This document shows positions 41,539-50,742 of a stretch of DNA of 64,000 nt, piece after piece. The stretch comes from Sphingomonas telluris. Its GTDB lineage: Bacteria > Pseudomonadota > Alphaproteobacteria > Sphingomonadales > Sphingomonadaceae. Made by a program: the position numbers and the translations under genes. Position 1 is the first letter of the stretch. Every line of letters starts with the position of its first letter. The DNA is taken from NCBI RefSeq assembly GCF_022568775.1, contig NZ_JAKZHW010000001.1, positions 1,116,001 to 1,180,000 of the forward strand, given 5' to 3'. The notes beneath the pieces are model-generated. The model was not told the origin of the DNA. It made no database searches and worked only from the letters and a program-made list of their open reading frames with translations.

Positions 41539-44500
41539 TCAATAATCCTTGCTGACGCGGACGTTGGCGCTGGTCCGGCCGATCGTCGACACGGATGACA
41601 GAAGGGAGAGCCAGCGCGTGACCTGATATTCGGCGCGCGTGGCGGAATAGCCCTGCCCGTCCGTGATCACCTCGACGAACAATTTGCGGGTCACATATTT
41701 GCCGGCCGCGAGAGCCGTCTTCTGGCCGGTCGCGATGTCGGCGGGAAGGATGCGAAGGCGATCGAGGCCGACTGCCCTGCGGATGCTGTTGATCGGGTCC
41801 AGGCTACCGGATCCGGAATTGAGAGCAGCGACCGCGCTGGCAAGCTGCAACGCCTCGGGCGCCGACAGGTTCGTGATCGAAGTCCCAAACAGGATGCGCG
41901 AAAGCAATTCGTCCTGGGGAAGCTGCGGAGTGCTGGCAAAGGTGATTTCCGGGTGGAGGCCCGTCCCCGTCACGACGACGCTTGCGTCGAGCCCCTGCAC
42001 CTGCGCGAGCGCGCGGATATCGAGCAGCGGATCCGGCGGGCTTTCTCCCCTGAACCGGATAACCCCGCGGTCGAGCCGGAAATTGCGGCCCGCGAAATCA
42101 TAGTCTCCGCGGACGAGGTCGGCTCGCCCCGTGAAGCTCGGCGAGTCCGCCGTGCCGCCAACGTTGATGTTGGTCGTCCAGACGCTGTCGATCCCGAGCC
42201 CGCGAACCTTGAGCTGGCCGCCTGCGACCTTCAAGTCGAGGCGCCACGGGTGAAGGTCCGCGGCCTCGATGACCTCGTCATCCTCTAGTCCGACATGCCG
42301 GACCTGGAGCTGTGGGACAGTCGATGCAGCGGTCGCATGCCCGAGTGTGAAACGTCCGCTGTCGAGGTGAAGGTCGCCCGAGATCGTCCCGGTCTTTGCG
42401 TCGGATTTGATCTTCAGCGGTCCGGTGACACGAGCCGCCAAATCGTCGCGATTCAGGAGCTGCGCCTTCTGCGCGGTAAATGACAGATCGAGCGCCGCGA
42501 TGCCGCCGGAGAAATCGACGGTGCCGCTACCGCTGATCGAACCTCCGCTGCCGGCCGTGCCCTGAAGCTTGTTGAAAACGAGCTTCGGACCGTTGAATCG
42601 ACCATCGACGCTGAGGTCGGAAATCACGGTTCCCGTGATTGCGCTTTCGAGCCTGGCATTGTTGCTCCGGACCGATCCGCGGATCTGCGGATCGACGAGA
42701 CGGCCCCCAATGTCCGCGCCGATCGCTACACCGCCCGTCAGGTCGAAGATTTCCGTGCCCGTCAGCCGCCACAAGGTATCGGCGGCACCAGCGTAGCGAA
42801 GCTGCGCGAACAACGGCGCGTTCATCAGCTCGGCGAGGAGTGGACCATTACCGATCGGCGCGAAACGAGCCTGCGCCCTGCCCAGCGTCTTCCCGCCCGA
42901 AACGGCGACGGCCCTCATCGCCGCCTGGTTGTTCGACACGACGGCGGCGAGCGCAACGTCAATCGGTTGAGACGCGAGCACCAGACCGGCTCGGCTGAGC
43001 CCCTTGATGCGCAGGTCGACGCGGCCGTTGCGATTGCCTTTCCACGCATAGTCGAGCCGTCCGCTCGCAATTCCGCTGAGATCGAGGTCCGGCCAACCGA
43101 GATCAAGCACTTCGAGAGGCATCGACTGCAACTGGGCGTGGACTTCCGGCAGGGATCCGCTCCGGCCTGAGAGGACCGCCCTGCCGCTGGCGAAGGAGAT
43201 GCTCGTCGGCGCGAGAGCCCAACCGTCGCCCGAGCGGGTCAGGACCGCCGCCTGGTTGAGCACCAAAGGCCGCCGCTCCACCGAACCGTGCCCGGTGATC
43301 TCGATCCGATCGGGTTCGACATTCGCCAAAGTCGAAAACTCGAACGCAGCGCCGCGACGGCCTGCCATCGCTGCCCTCACTTGCCCGCTGCCATTCACGA
43401 GCTTGGCGTTGGCCGTCAGCCGGGCGAGCGAGATGCCGCTCATCTCGAACCCTCGTGCGTCGATGACGCCTTCGAGCGTCGTGCGGCCGTCCGCCAGGAT
43501 GACGCTGCCATCGAGCCGGCCCGCGCGCACTGCGATGGCATTCGGGAAGGTCACTCGGTTAGCGTTGAGGTGCGCCTCGATCTTCTGCGCGCCGCTGACG
43601 GGCGAGAAGAGCAACTGCCCATCCAGACCTCCGCCGGCGATCGCGAGATTGCCGGTGAAGCCGCCCGGGTCCGCCCGCAGGTTGCCCGTTGCATGCGTAC
43701 CGTCGACATCGAGCGCTGCGATCGAGATGATCGTGGGCGCACCCTTCGGCAGCAGGATGCGTCCACTGCTCGTGAACGGGCCGAGCCGCGACTGGCCGTT
43801 CGCGCGATAATCGAACCCTGCGGCGGTGGGCAGGAGCAACAGGCGCATATCGCGGATGCCGAGCGTATCGTTCGGCCGCTCCAGGAATAGTTCGACATGC
43901 GGCCGCTCGATATGTCCGTCGAGGACCAGCCGCAGCGGTCCGTAAGTCGCCTGCCGCCCCCGCGCCGTGATGTGGAACGTGCCGTCGCGGTTGCGGTACC
44001 CCTCGCCCGTCAGCCTGAGCTTCGGCGAGTAGAGCTGCAGGTTGGTGAAATGAAGAATGCCGTCGGGCGTTCGCTCCAGACGCGTTTCAATACGCGGAAG
44101 CCCGCCCGTCAGGCTCGCGAAGAAGCTGTTGTCGAGCCGCCGAACCCAGGCCTTGCCGGTGCCTACGATCCGCGATCCCTTTCCGCCGGGTCCGGGCTCG
44201 ACCGTCAACTCGGATTGAACGTCGACGATGCCCAGCCCTTCGATGAAGTAGCGCGTCAGACCGCCGGACAGGATCACCTGGAAGCGGCCCGTTACGAGGT
44301 CGATCAGGATTGCCATCTTGGCGTTGAGCTTCGCGCTGGTGAGCTGAAGTCCTTCACCGCGGATAAACTTCGGCGTGATGGTCAGCATGCCGGTGAGCTT
44401 CGCGTTGGCGAGGATCGCGCCCGCAACATCGCCCACGCCGGTGATCGCCCTTGCGGAGAGGCGCAGCGGAACGCGCATCGGCCAAGGCGAAAGCCGGCCG

Positions 44501-45708
44501 CTCCCTTCCGCACGAACGTCGACGAAGCCCGTATTGTCGAACTTCACTGCGGGAGATGTCAGTCGATAGGAATAACGCGCCGTCGCGTACGGCCCGTCGA
44601 GCGTCCACAGGAGCCGGACGTCGCGGCCGGTCATGTTCGTGAACAGGTCCTGCGGACGCAACAGATCCACGCCCAAGCGCAGATCGCGATAAGCGCCGTC
44701 AGCGAAATCGATGGCGCCGGTCGCGGCTGCTCGAAGCGCTGCCGACCCAAGCGTCAACTTGCCGTCCAGGACGCGGTCCTTGAACGTTGCGTCCCCGGTG
44801 ACCTTCACCACAGGCGCCGTCAGCCGGTTCAAACGGCCCTTGAGAAAAGGCGCCGGCGCCACGGCACCGCTGAGGCCATAGCGGCCATCGTGCGCCATCA
44901 GCTGCAGACGGCCGGTTGGACGCCCGGACAGGTTGAGCGCCGCACGGCCGCGCCACGCCGTCCAGGTGCCGTCGCCCGTCACGATGAAATCGATGGACCG
45001 CTTCGTTCCGACCAGCGCCGGGACAAGGCCGTTCGCGGGAGAGTTCACGCGGGCCTCGATGTCAAAGCGGTTGCCGTCGGGCTCCGCATCCAGGTTGAGG
45101 AACAGGCGGTCGCCGCCGCGATCCATCACGACTCGCAAGTCGATGATCGCTCGTCCCGCCCTGATATCCGCCTTGCCATGGACGCTGCCGCTTCGCGCAA
45201 CGCCGGTGACTTGCGGCGCAAGCTCGAGCCGCTGGATGGAAAGCTCGCCGATATAGATGTCGAACTTGGGAAGGACTGGCCCCTTGCGCCCGGTCTTGAT
45301 CAGCCTGGGGGCACGCACCAGCGTCACCTGGCGTGACGACACCTTATCGAGCCGCAGGGAGTTCCTGAACCAGGCGCTGGGTGCCCAGTCCACGTCGATT
45401 TCCGGAGAGGTCGCGAACACGCCCTGCTTGTCGAGGACGGCGACATTCTTCAACCGTGTCGCGCCGAAGATCGATCCGTCGATCCGCCCGATGCGAAAAC
45501 GCAGGCCGGACGCGGTCTCGATCTTGGAGATGCGGTCGACGATAAAACGGTGACCCGGCGCGGTGTCGAGAAGGATCAGCCCTATCCCCGCGAGCACTAG
45601 GAGGCCGAGGAACAGGCTGAGCAATTCTATCGCGAGCCGGCGCCCCCAGTTCCGGCGCAGGCGCACCCGCTGCGGACGTTCAGACTCGGCGACTGCGATC
45701 TCGGACAC
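41539..45708 (-). CDS. tamB: Translocation and assembly module protein TamB
   Basis: A roughly 1389-residue protein with one N-terminal membrane helix (LAIELLSLFLGLLVLAGIGLI), a very long beta-strand-rich region of repeated GxL-type strands, and the conserved C-terminal DUF490/TamB domain (GRADLVRGDYDFAGRNFRLD, IRFRGESPPDPLLDIRA, STPQLPQDELLSRILFG). TamB spans the periplasm as a groove thought to help outer-membrane protein insertion and phospholipid transport. I take the GTG at 45708, directly after the tamA stop; an in-frame ATG at 45753 inside tamA is the alternative. The C-terminus ends in a beta signal (VRVSKDY). Confidence 0.93.
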   Translation of the reverse strand: MSEIAVAESERPQRVRLRRNWGRRLAIELLSLFLGLLVLAGIGLILLDTAPGHRFIVDRISKIETASGLRFRIGRIDGSIFGATRLKNVAVLDKQGVFATSPEIDVDWAPSAWFRNSLRLDKVSSRQVTLVRAPRLIKTGRKGPVLPKFDIYIGELSIQRLELAPQVTGVARSGSVHGKADIRAGRAIIDLRVVMDRGGDRLFLNLDAEPDGNRFDIEARVNSPANGLVPALVGTKRSIDFIVTGDGTWTAWRGRAALNLSGRPTGRLQLMAHDGRYGLSGAVAPAPFLKGRLNRLTAPVVKVTGDATFKDRVLDGKLTLGSAALRAAATGAIDFADGAYRDLRLGVDLLRPQDLFTNMTGRDVRLLWTLDGPYATARYSYRLTSPAVKFDNTGFVDVRAEGSGRLSPWPMRVPLRLSARAITGVGDVAGAILANAKLTGMLTITPKFIRGEGLQLTSAKLNAKMAILIDLVTGRFQVILSGGLTRYFIEGLGIVDVQSELTVEPGPGGKGSRIVGTGKAWVRRLDNSFFASLTGGLPRIETRLERTPDGILHFTNLQLYSPKLRLTGEGYRNRDGTFHITARGRQATYGPLRLVLDGHIERPHVELFLERPNDTLGIRDMRLLLLPTAAGFDYRANGQSRLGPFTSSGRILLPKGAPTIISIAALDVDGTHATGNLRADPGGFTGNLAIAGGGLDGQLLFSPVSGAQKIEAHLNANRVTFPNAIAVRAGRLDGSVILADGRTTLEGVIDARGFEMSGISLARLTANAKLVNGSGQVRAAMAGRRGAAFEFSTLANVEPDRIEITGHGSVERRPLVLNQAAVLTRSGDGWALAPTSISFASGRAVLSGRSGSLPEVHAQLQSMPLEVLDLGWPDLDLSGIASGRLDYAWKGNRNGRVDLRIKGLSRAGLVLASQPIDVALAAVVSNNQAAMRAVAVSGGKTLGRAQARFAPIGNGPLLAELMNAPLFAQLRYAGAADTLWRLTGTEIFDLTGGVAIGADIGGRLVDPQIRGSVRSNNARLESAITGTVISDLSVDGRFNGPKLVFNKLQGTAGSGGSISGSGTVDFSGGIAALDLSFTAQKAQLLNRDDLAARVTGPLKIKSDAKTGTISGDLHLDSGRFTLGHATAASTVPQLQVRHVGLEDDEVIEAADLHPWRLDLKVAGGQLKVRGLGIDSVWTTNINVGGTADSPSFTGRADLVRGDYDFAGRNFRLDRGVIRFRGESPPDPLLDIRALAQVQGLDASVVVTGTGLHPEITFASTPQLPQDELLSRILFGTSITNLSAPEALQLASAVAALNSGSGSLDPINSIRRAVGLDRLRILPADIATGQKTALAAGKYVTRKLFVEVITDGQGYSATRAEYQVTRWLSLLSSVSTIGRTSANVRVSKDY

Positions 45709-45709
45709 G

Positions 45710-47716
45710 CTAGAAAGCCTGCCCGAGCGAAACGACGACCGCGATCCGGGCATCGCCTGACTGCGGGTTCAGCGGAGTACCGACATCGACGCGGATAGGC
45801 CCGAAACTCGAATAATATCGAACGCCGATGCCGGCACCGAGCCGCCACTTGCTGAGGTCCGGCATCAGGTCGGTTGTCAGCGTGCCTCCATCGAGGAAGG
45901 GCACGATACCGAAATTGCCGCCGAAGGCATCGATCCGAACACGTGCCTCGATGGCGAACTCTGCAAGCCCGCGGCCGCCGATGGGGTCGCCGTCGGCATC
46001 GCGCGGGCCCAGTTGCTGGTAGCCGTATCCGCGAACGGATCCACCGCCTCCCGAGTAGAATCTCCGCGACGGTGCGATCTCCGACGACTTCGCGCCAAGT
46101 ATCGTGCCGAGCCGTATGCGCCCGGCAATGACGGTCCGGCCGGCAATGGGATGATAGGCGCTGGCGTCGATCTGAGTCCGCCCATAAGTGAAGCTGCCGC
46201 CGTGGAACGAGATTTCCGGGCTCAGACTGCCGCCGAGGCGGAAACCGGTAGTGGGATCGAGCAAATCGTTGCTGTCGTCGTAGCGAAGGGTTGCAGGAAG
46301 TGCGGCGATGAAGAACTTGCGCGTCTCCTTCGTCGTCGGATCGTCGAAGATGCCGCGCTCGTCGGTGCCGATGATGTCGACGCCCAGGCTGTAGGTCCAT
46401 TTCTTGTGCCAGATGATGTTGCTCTGACGTTCAATGTAGCCGCCGATCCGTGCGGTCTTCGCGCGATACGCGTCGAACTCGCTGTTGCTGACCAAGGCCT
46501 GCACGTCGAGCACCTGGTCGCGGCGGCGGAAGTTGCTCCGCCTCAGCTCTACGGCGACGAGCTGTTCCTTGGTACCCGCGACCCCCCGCACCGTCAGCGC
46601 GCCTTCGGGGTTGATGAAGTTGCGATTCTGCCAGCTTGCCTCCGCCCGGATGCCCTCTCCAGTCCCATAACCGAGCTCGCCGGCGATAGTGTGGACCGGT
46701 GCGGGCTCGAGGCGGACCGCAACGTCGACCGTGCGCTTGTCGGCAGACGGGATCATCTGCACGTCCGCCGACGCGACGAGTCCCGTCGCGATTAGCGCTC
46801 GTCGGAGGTCGTTGACCTTGGACTGCTTGAACTGGTCGCCAGGGCGGAATCGCGCGATCGTCGCCACGTGCCGGGCCGAGAAGGGCGGCTTGCCACTCAC
46901 CGTGAACTTCCCGAAATGCGCCACCGGGCCGGTCGTCACCGGCAGCACCAGGCTAGCCGTATGCGTCTGGTGGTTCACCTCGACCTGCTGGTCACCGATC
47001 TCAGCGAGCGCGAAGCCATCTTCTCCCAACGCAACCCGCAGCGCCGTCCCCGCATCGATAACGTCCTGCGCGATCACCGCGTCACCCGGCTGCACCGCGA
47101 AGGTCTTACGCAGCGAAGCGGCATCCGCGCCGGCAGCCTCGAGCCCCGGAAGCTCAACGGAATCGAACGTGTACTGCCTACCCGGCTCGGCGGTGAGAAA
47201 GATCGAGAGTTCGCCCTGCGCCTGTTCGACACGCGGCTCGACCACAGCGTCGTAATAGCCGCGCGATCGGAGGAGCTCGGCAAGCAAGTCGGCGTCCGCG
47301 CGCGACCGCCGGTCGATTTGCGCGGCGTTGGCGGCCTGCCCCTTCCCCTGACGCAGCGCCGACTGAGCGTCGAAGGACTTCACCAGCTCGGGTTCATCGT
47401 CGACGCCAGTGATGCTTTCGAGCACGACGGAGTAGCGGCGCACTTCGTCGGCGCCCAGCTGCAACTGTCCTTCTGGCTGTGCAATCGTCGCCTGGTCGGG
47501 CCCTGTATCCGGAGCAGCCTCGTCCAAAGGCTCCACGGGCGCGGCATTCATGTCGGGCCACTCGACGCCCAGGTCGGGCATCGGGTCGAGCGGAGCCGTC
47601 GGATCGAGGTCAGCGGAGCCGGGCTGCTGGGCCGCGGCGGGAGAATGGCAAGCAAGAGCGATGGCGGCCGTGCACGACAGCCGCGCGGCCATTCGCGCCC
47701 AACCCATTGCTCTCAT
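45710..47716 (-). CDS. tamA: Outer-membrane assembly protein TamA (BamA/Omp85 family)
   Basis: A 668-residue Omp85 protein. A signal peptide (AARLSCTAAIALACHSPAAAQQ) precedes an acidic linker and POTRA-type domains (LLAELLRSRGYYDAVVEP; FGKFTVSGKPPFSARHV; VNDLRRALIATGLVASADV), then the beta-barrel with the Omp85 loop motif SVRGYGYQQLGPRD and a C-terminal strand ending in SLGQAF. It works with TamB in outer-membrane biogenesis. The first Met at 47716 is used; others at 47707 and 47692 are possible. Together with tamB it forms an operon. Confidence 0.93.
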   Translation of the reverse strand: MRAMGWARMAARLSCTAAIALACHSPAAAQQPGSADLDPTAPLDPMPDLGVEWPDMNAAPVEPLDEAAPDTGPDQATIAQPEGQLQLGADEVRRYSVVLESITGVDDEPELVKSFDAQSALRQGKGQAANAAQIDRRSRADADLLAELLRSRGYYDAVVEPRVEQAQGELSIFLTAEPGRQYTFDSVELPGLEAAGADAASLRKTFAVQPGDAVIAQDVIDAGTALRVALGEDGFALAEIGDQQVEVNHQTHTASLVLPVTTGPVAHFGKFTVSGKPPFSARHVATIARFRPGDQFKQSKVNDLRRALIATGLVASADVQMIPSADKRTVDVAVRLEPAPVHTIAGELGYGTGEGIRAEASWQNRNFINPEGALTVRGVAGTKEQLVAVELRRSNFRRRDQVLDVQALVSNSEFDAYRAKTARIGGYIERQSNIIWHKKWTYSLGVDIIGTDERGIFDDPTTKETRKFFIAALPATLRYDDSNDLLDPTTGFRLGGSLSPEISFHGGSFTYGRTQIDASAYHPIAGRTVIAGRIRLGTILGAKSSEIAPSRRFYSGGGGSVRGYGYQQLGPRDADGDPIGGRGLAEFAIEARVRIDAFGGNFGIVPFLDGGTLTTDLMPDLSKWRLGAGIGVRYYSSFGPIRVDVGTPLNPQSGDARIAVVVSLGQAF

Positions 47717-47766
47717 GCGGGAAGAGTAACCGGCGCTCCTGAACCGCGCCAGTCCGGACCAACCCG

Positions 47767-47976
47767 TTAGTGAACCGTTCCGCGCACTTCGTCGCTGGAA
47801 AGAGTCGCGATGACGCGCTCGATCTGCCGCCAATGGCAGAAGCGGATCAGATTGCCCTTGTCGCGGCTCTGCTCGGCGCGCGCGGCAGCCTCCAGTCCGG
47901 CGTCATCGCCGAACCGGTCCATAAGTTCAGCCGCCTCGGAAAGTGCGAGGCGGCCCGCGATGTACACTGCGTTCAT
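47767..47976 (-). CDS. Small conserved hypothetical protein, 69 residues
   Basis: A 69-residue helical protein: MNAVYIAGRLALSEAAELMD, a middle AARAEQSRDKGNLIRFCHWR, and an end with IERVIATLSSDEVRGTVH. I recall near-identical small proteins from sphingomonad genomes but know no function. The WRQIERVIATL helix is amphipathic. It lies 50 bases before tamA on the same strand and could be transcribed with it. It is short, but composition and the conserved Trp/His pattern support it as coding. Confidence 0.72.
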   Translation of the reverse strand: MNAVYIAGRLALSEAAELMDRFGDDAGLEAAARAEQSRDKGNLIRFCHWRQIERVIATLSSDEVRGTVH

Positions 47977-48091
47977 GGCTGCCGATTAACCTATGGGCCC
48001 TTTCCCGAAGGCCGATGAATGCGGTCAACGATGCATTCACCATGTTCGGCAGGCGCTGGAACCGGACACGCGCCTCTGCCATGGGGCCCGC

Positions 48092-48262
48092 ATGCCAAGA
48101 CAAAATGCGCGAGCGGGCGGCTGCTTCTTCATGATCGCAATCCTGGGCGGAGCCCTTTGGGGCGTCGCTGCGGGCAATCCGATGAAAGGCCTCCTGATCG
48201 GTACGGCCGCGGGCGCCGCGATCGCTCTCGCCGTGTGGCTGGTCGACCGCGTTCGGCGCTAG
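48092..48262 (+). CDS. Small glycine-rich membrane protein, 56 residues
   Basis: A 56-residue protein with a basic N-terminus (MPRQNARAGG) and two short hydrophobic stretches: FMIAILGGALWGVAAGNP and LLIGTAAGAAIALAVWLVD, ending in DRVRR. It is a probable inner-membrane hairpin of unknown function, of a type I associate with sphingomonads. The frame is open further upstream, but the ATG at 48092 gives the usual basic start. The stop shares a CTAG with the converging S24 gene. Confidence 0.68.
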   Translation: MPRQNARAGGCFFMIAILGGALWGVAAGNPMKGLLIGTAAGAAIALAVWLVDRVRR

Positions 48263-48903
48263 CCGATCCGCCGGCCCGCCCAGATGACGCGGCCGATGCA
48301 ATTGAGATCGTCGATGTCGCAATCGGGCCAGTCCGGATAGGCGGGATTGTCCGACTGCACCGTGACCCGGCGGCCCGCCGGATGCAGCGCCAGGCGCTTC
48401 ACGACCAGCGCATCGTCGGCGCGAAGCACGTAGATGCCGTCGCGCAGAGGCCCTTCGCAATCACCGAGGTCCACAAGGATATCGTCGCCCGCGTTGAGCG
48501 TCGGCGCCATCGAATCCCCTTCGACGCGAATGATCGAAAGCCGTCCGGGCGGTGAAGCGGTCAGCCCCTTGAGCCAGCTCTCGTCGAAGGCGAAATAGGG
48601 CTTTCCTGCTTCATCGTAGGGAATTGCTCCGGGACCGGCGGAAGCGCGGACCGGGCTGCGCTTCACCGGCACCAGTCCGGCAACGGGCTCTTCGTCCGCC
48701 GGACCGCCCAGGAGAGATTCGGAAATCGAAAAATAACGGGCGAGCTTCCGACGCTCCGCCTCGCCAAGCCGTCTGGGCACACCGCGCCTCACGAATTGCT
48801 GGATGTAGGCCGGATTGCGCCCGAGCATTCGCGAAAGGCCGGCAAAGTCCTCCCCGCGCTCGGCACATAAACGTTCCAGCACCGCACGTGGGTCGTTCAA
48901 CAT
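48259..48903 (-). CDS. S24 (LexA/CI-like) self-cleaving repressor
   Basis: A 214-residue protein with an N-terminal helix-turn-helix (FAGLSRMLGRNPAYIQQFVR) and a C-terminal S24 domain. The catalytic Ser is in VEGDSMAPTLNAGDDILVD and the Lys in DDALVVKRLAL, as in LexA and CI-type repressors that cut themselves when bound to RecA filaments or by another signal. It is not LexA itself: the HTH and linker are unlike it. GAGGAAACC precedes the ATG. The divergent gene at 48961 encodes a small HTH-like protein, so this looks like a divergent regulator pair. The stop uses the shared CTAG. Confidence 0.88.
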   Translation of the reverse strand: MLNDPRAVLERLCAERGEDFAGLSRMLGRNPAYIQQFVRRGVPRRLGEAERRKLARYFSISESLLGGPADEEPVAGLVPVKRSPVRASAGPGAIPYDEAGKPYFAFDESWLKGLTASPPGRLSIIRVEGDSMAPTLNAGDDILVDLGDCEGPLRDGIYVLRADDALVVKRLALHPAGRRVTVQSDNPAYPDWPDCDIDDLNCIGRVIWAGRRIG

Positions 48904-48915
48904 GGTTTCCTCATA

Positions 48916-48933
48916 ATTATAGGTAAGTGCCTA
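48916..48933 (-). promoter_or_regulatory. -10 element and inverted repeat before the S24 gene
   Basis: The minus strand carries a perfect TATAAT at 48921-48916, 13 bases before the S24 ATG. Overlapping it is the inverted repeat TAGG-N6-CCTA (48920-48933), which could be the repressor's own operator. No strong -35 is visible. The distance to the ATG leaves only a very short leader. Confidence 0.45.
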
Positions 48934-48960
48934 GACAAGTAGGAATTGCGTTGGGATTGA

Positions 48961-49176
48961 ATGGGCAGCCGAGTCGCATTCCGGGCCAATGAGGATTACC
49001 AAGTGAATTTACTGCGTGAAGTCGAGAAGTTCCTGAATCGGAGTCAAACCGCGCCAACCCGCTTCGGCCGCGACGCGGTTGGCGACCCCCGCTTCGTCTT
49101 CGATCTACGGAGGGGCCGAGAGCCCCGGCCGACGACCGTAAAGCGAGTCCGCACCTTCATGGAGACCGTTCAGTGA
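48961..49176 (+). CDS. Small HTH-like protein, 71 residues
   Basis: A 71-residue protein: NLLREVEKFLNRSQTAPTRFG, then RDAVGDPRFVFDLRRGREP, then PTTVKRVRTFMETVQ. The middle reads like the lambda-repressor-type helix-turn-helix of small sphingomonad proteins (TxFGRxAVxDPxFVxDLRxGRxP), so DNA binding is likely. The target is unknown; the divergent S24 repressor gene is 57 bases away and may be a partner. The stop overlaps the GTG start of the next gene, so these two genes are translationally coupled. Confidence 0.75.
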   Translation: MGSRVAFRANEDYQVNLLREVEKFLNRSQTAPTRFGRDAVGDPRFVFDLRRGREPRPTTVKRVRTFMETVQ

Positions 49177-49505
49177 ACCGCTTGCCCATGTCCAAAGCCG
49201 GCGCCGCCTTGCTGCGCGCCCTCCTCGCCCGAGCGCTCGTTGGTAGTGATAGGATTCTGCTTACTGAGTATCGTTCAACGGATTGGCAGTCGCTAACATT
49301 TGTGGGCGAACGGCATAAGTTGCGCTTCCGGATTCCGGGACCCGGTGCGCAAGAGATTTACGACCGCCTGACCGGCGACCTGACGGACACCGAATTCGCC
49401 ATTCCAAGGCAGATCGTCGCGGACGTGATTGTGCACGGAGCGCCGACCCATGAGGCCGAGGGCGCCGTCAGCTTCGAAATCGAGGCTTTGACGATCGAGG
49501 AGTGA
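49173..49505 (+). CDS. Hypothetical protein, 110 residues
   Basis: A 110-residue protein with no fold I can name. It has an Ala/Leu-rich N-terminal helix (AGAALLRALLARALVGSDRI) and a likely beta-rich rest (QSLTFVGERHKLRFRIPGP, DVIVHGAPTHEAEGAVSFEI). I recall similar sphingomonad proteins without known function. The GTG at 49173 overlaps the previous stop and has GGAGA eight bases upstream; the ATG at 49188 is the alternative. The stop is one base before the stop of a converging gene. Confidence 0.7.
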   Translation: MNRLPMSKAGAALLRALLARALVGSDRILLTEYRSTDWQSLTFVGERHKLRFRIPGPGAQEIYDRLTGDLTDTEFAIPRQIVADVIVHGAPTHEAEGAVSFEIEALTIEE

Positions 49506-49506
49506 G

Positions 49507-50064
49507 CTAGCGCAAGGACTGCCGGAGCGCCGACAAGGCTTCGCGCAGCTCATGCGTGGCATCGGGAACGACCCGCGGTCCCGATTTCAGATGGCGTTCG
49601 ATACGGGCGTGCAGTTCTCCGGCAGTCGGTGATTTGGCGGGGTCGAAGAGCTGCACGACGCGGGATTCCGGGTCGAGCGCCTTAAGGACGTCATCCAGGA
49701 CCAATTCTTCCGAGATCGAGGTAGGCGCGACTTCATCTAGGAGGAGTTCCTCCTCCTCAGCTGCCGCTCGATCCTGCGGCCCAGACAGTGCCAGCACCAG
49801 CTCGTCGATATTATCCGCTTCTTCGGGTTCGAATTCCGCGATCTCGAACTCGGGCAAGGCATAGCGACGCGACGATGCGCCGAGGCGGCGCAGCACCAGC
49901 AGCGCAACGCCGAACAGGGCCGCGCCGACTGCCATGGACTCCATACCGAAAGGCGGCAGTGCGAGCGCCCTCGACGCTGCGAAGGCGACCGCGCTCCCGA
50001 ATATGGCCGCCGGCGCGAACTCGAACGCCAGCGAAGAGAATATGTCTTCGCCGTCCCCACTCAT
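49507..50064 (-). CDS. Hypothetical membrane protein, 185 residues
   Basis: A 185-residue protein with two N-terminal hydrophobic helices (FAPAAIFGSAVAFAASRALA; AVGAALFGVALLVLRRLG) followed by a very acidic cytosolic region (FEIAEFEPEEADNIDELVL, AAEEEELLLDEVAP) and a C-terminal helix with HARIERHLKSG and LREALSALRQSLR. No enzymatic motif is visible. The acidic region could bind a basic partner. The start codon is ATG at 50064. It stands alone between the DJ-1 gene and a converging pair of small genes. Confidence 0.72.
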   Translation of the reverse strand: MSGDGEDIFSSLAFEFAPAAIFGSAVAFAASRALALPPFGMESMAVGAALFGVALLVLRRLGASSRRYALPEFEIAEFEPEEADNIDELVLALSGPQDRAAAEEEELLLDEVAPTSISEELVLDDVLKALDPESRVVQLFDPAKSPTAGELHARIERHLKSGPRVVPDATHELREALSALRQSLR

Positions 50065-50099
50065 GAAAACGGCAATAGGCGAAATTCCTTTCCAGCCGG

Positions 50100-50681
50100 T
50101 TAGGCAGGCGCCTCGCTTGTCTGCCGCGCGTCGCTTTCAGCGGGTGCCTGCTCGACGAGCTGGATCAAAGCTTCTGTGAAGGCGGGAACATCGTCCGGAT
50201 TCCGGCTGGTGACGATATTGCCGTCAGTAACTGCCGGCCGATCGACAACGTTCGCACCGGCGTTCTTGAGGTCCGTCCGGATCGACGGCCAGCTTGTGGC
50301 GGTGCGGCCGCGCACGAGGTCCGCTTCGACGAGCAGCCACGGCCCATGGCAGATCGCCGCGATGGGCTTTCCAGCATCAGCGAACGAGCGGATGAGGTCG
50401 ATGGCCGCCGCGTTCATGCGAAGGTGATCGGGGTTCCGGACCCCACCGGGCAGGATCAGCGCGTCGAAATCCTCGGCCCGAGCCTGATCGATCGTGAGAT
50501 CCGGCCGGATCGTCTTGCCGGGATCGTCGTGAACGGTTGCCTGGATCGGCTTCATATCAGGCGAGGCGAGCGTCACCTTCGCGCCGCGTCCGAGCAGGAT
50601 CTCGCGCGGGCCGAACAGCTCCGACTCCTCGAAGCCGTCGCTGGCTACGATCAGGATTTTGGCACTGGAAATATCGGTCAT
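50100..50681 (-). CDS. DJ-1/PfpI family protein (type 1 glutamine amidotransferase-like)
   Basis: A 193-residue DJ-1/PfpI protein. The nucleophile elbow Cys is in KPIAAICHGPWLLVEADLV; the N-terminus KILIVASDGFEESELFGPRE and the segment FDALILPGGVRNPDHLRM complete the signature. The closest described group is the PfpI/YhbO protease I-like or deglycase set, which has been assigned stress-related hydrolase or glyoxalase activity; the true substrate is debated. It lies 36 bases upstream of the acidic membrane-protein gene on the same strand and is divergent from topoisomerase IB. Confidence 0.9.
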   Translation of the reverse strand: MTDISSAKILIVASDGFEESELFGPREILLGRGAKVTLASPDMKPIQATVHDDPGKTIRPDLTIDQARAEDFDALILPGGVRNPDHLRMNAAAIDLIRSFADAGKPIAAICHGPWLLVEADLVRGRTATSWPSIRTDLKNAGANVVDRPAVTDGNIVTSRNPDDVPAFTEALIQLVEQAPAESDARQTSEAPA

Positions 50682-50742
50682 TGCGACGTCGCTCCTGGGC
50701 TGAGAGGAACCTGCCCGCTCCGCCGTGCGCTTAGTGCTGCCG

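Noticed and set aside
43897..45336. A 479-codon open frame antisense to tamB
   Set aside because: tamB carries clear family motifs across this stretch; the antisense frame is Arg-rich without hydrophobic or catalytic patterns.
48259..48903. The S24 protein as the LexA of this organism
   Set aside because: Its helix-turn-helix and linker differ from LexA, its upstream region has no GTTC-N7-GTTC, and genomes of this group normally carry a separate lexA.
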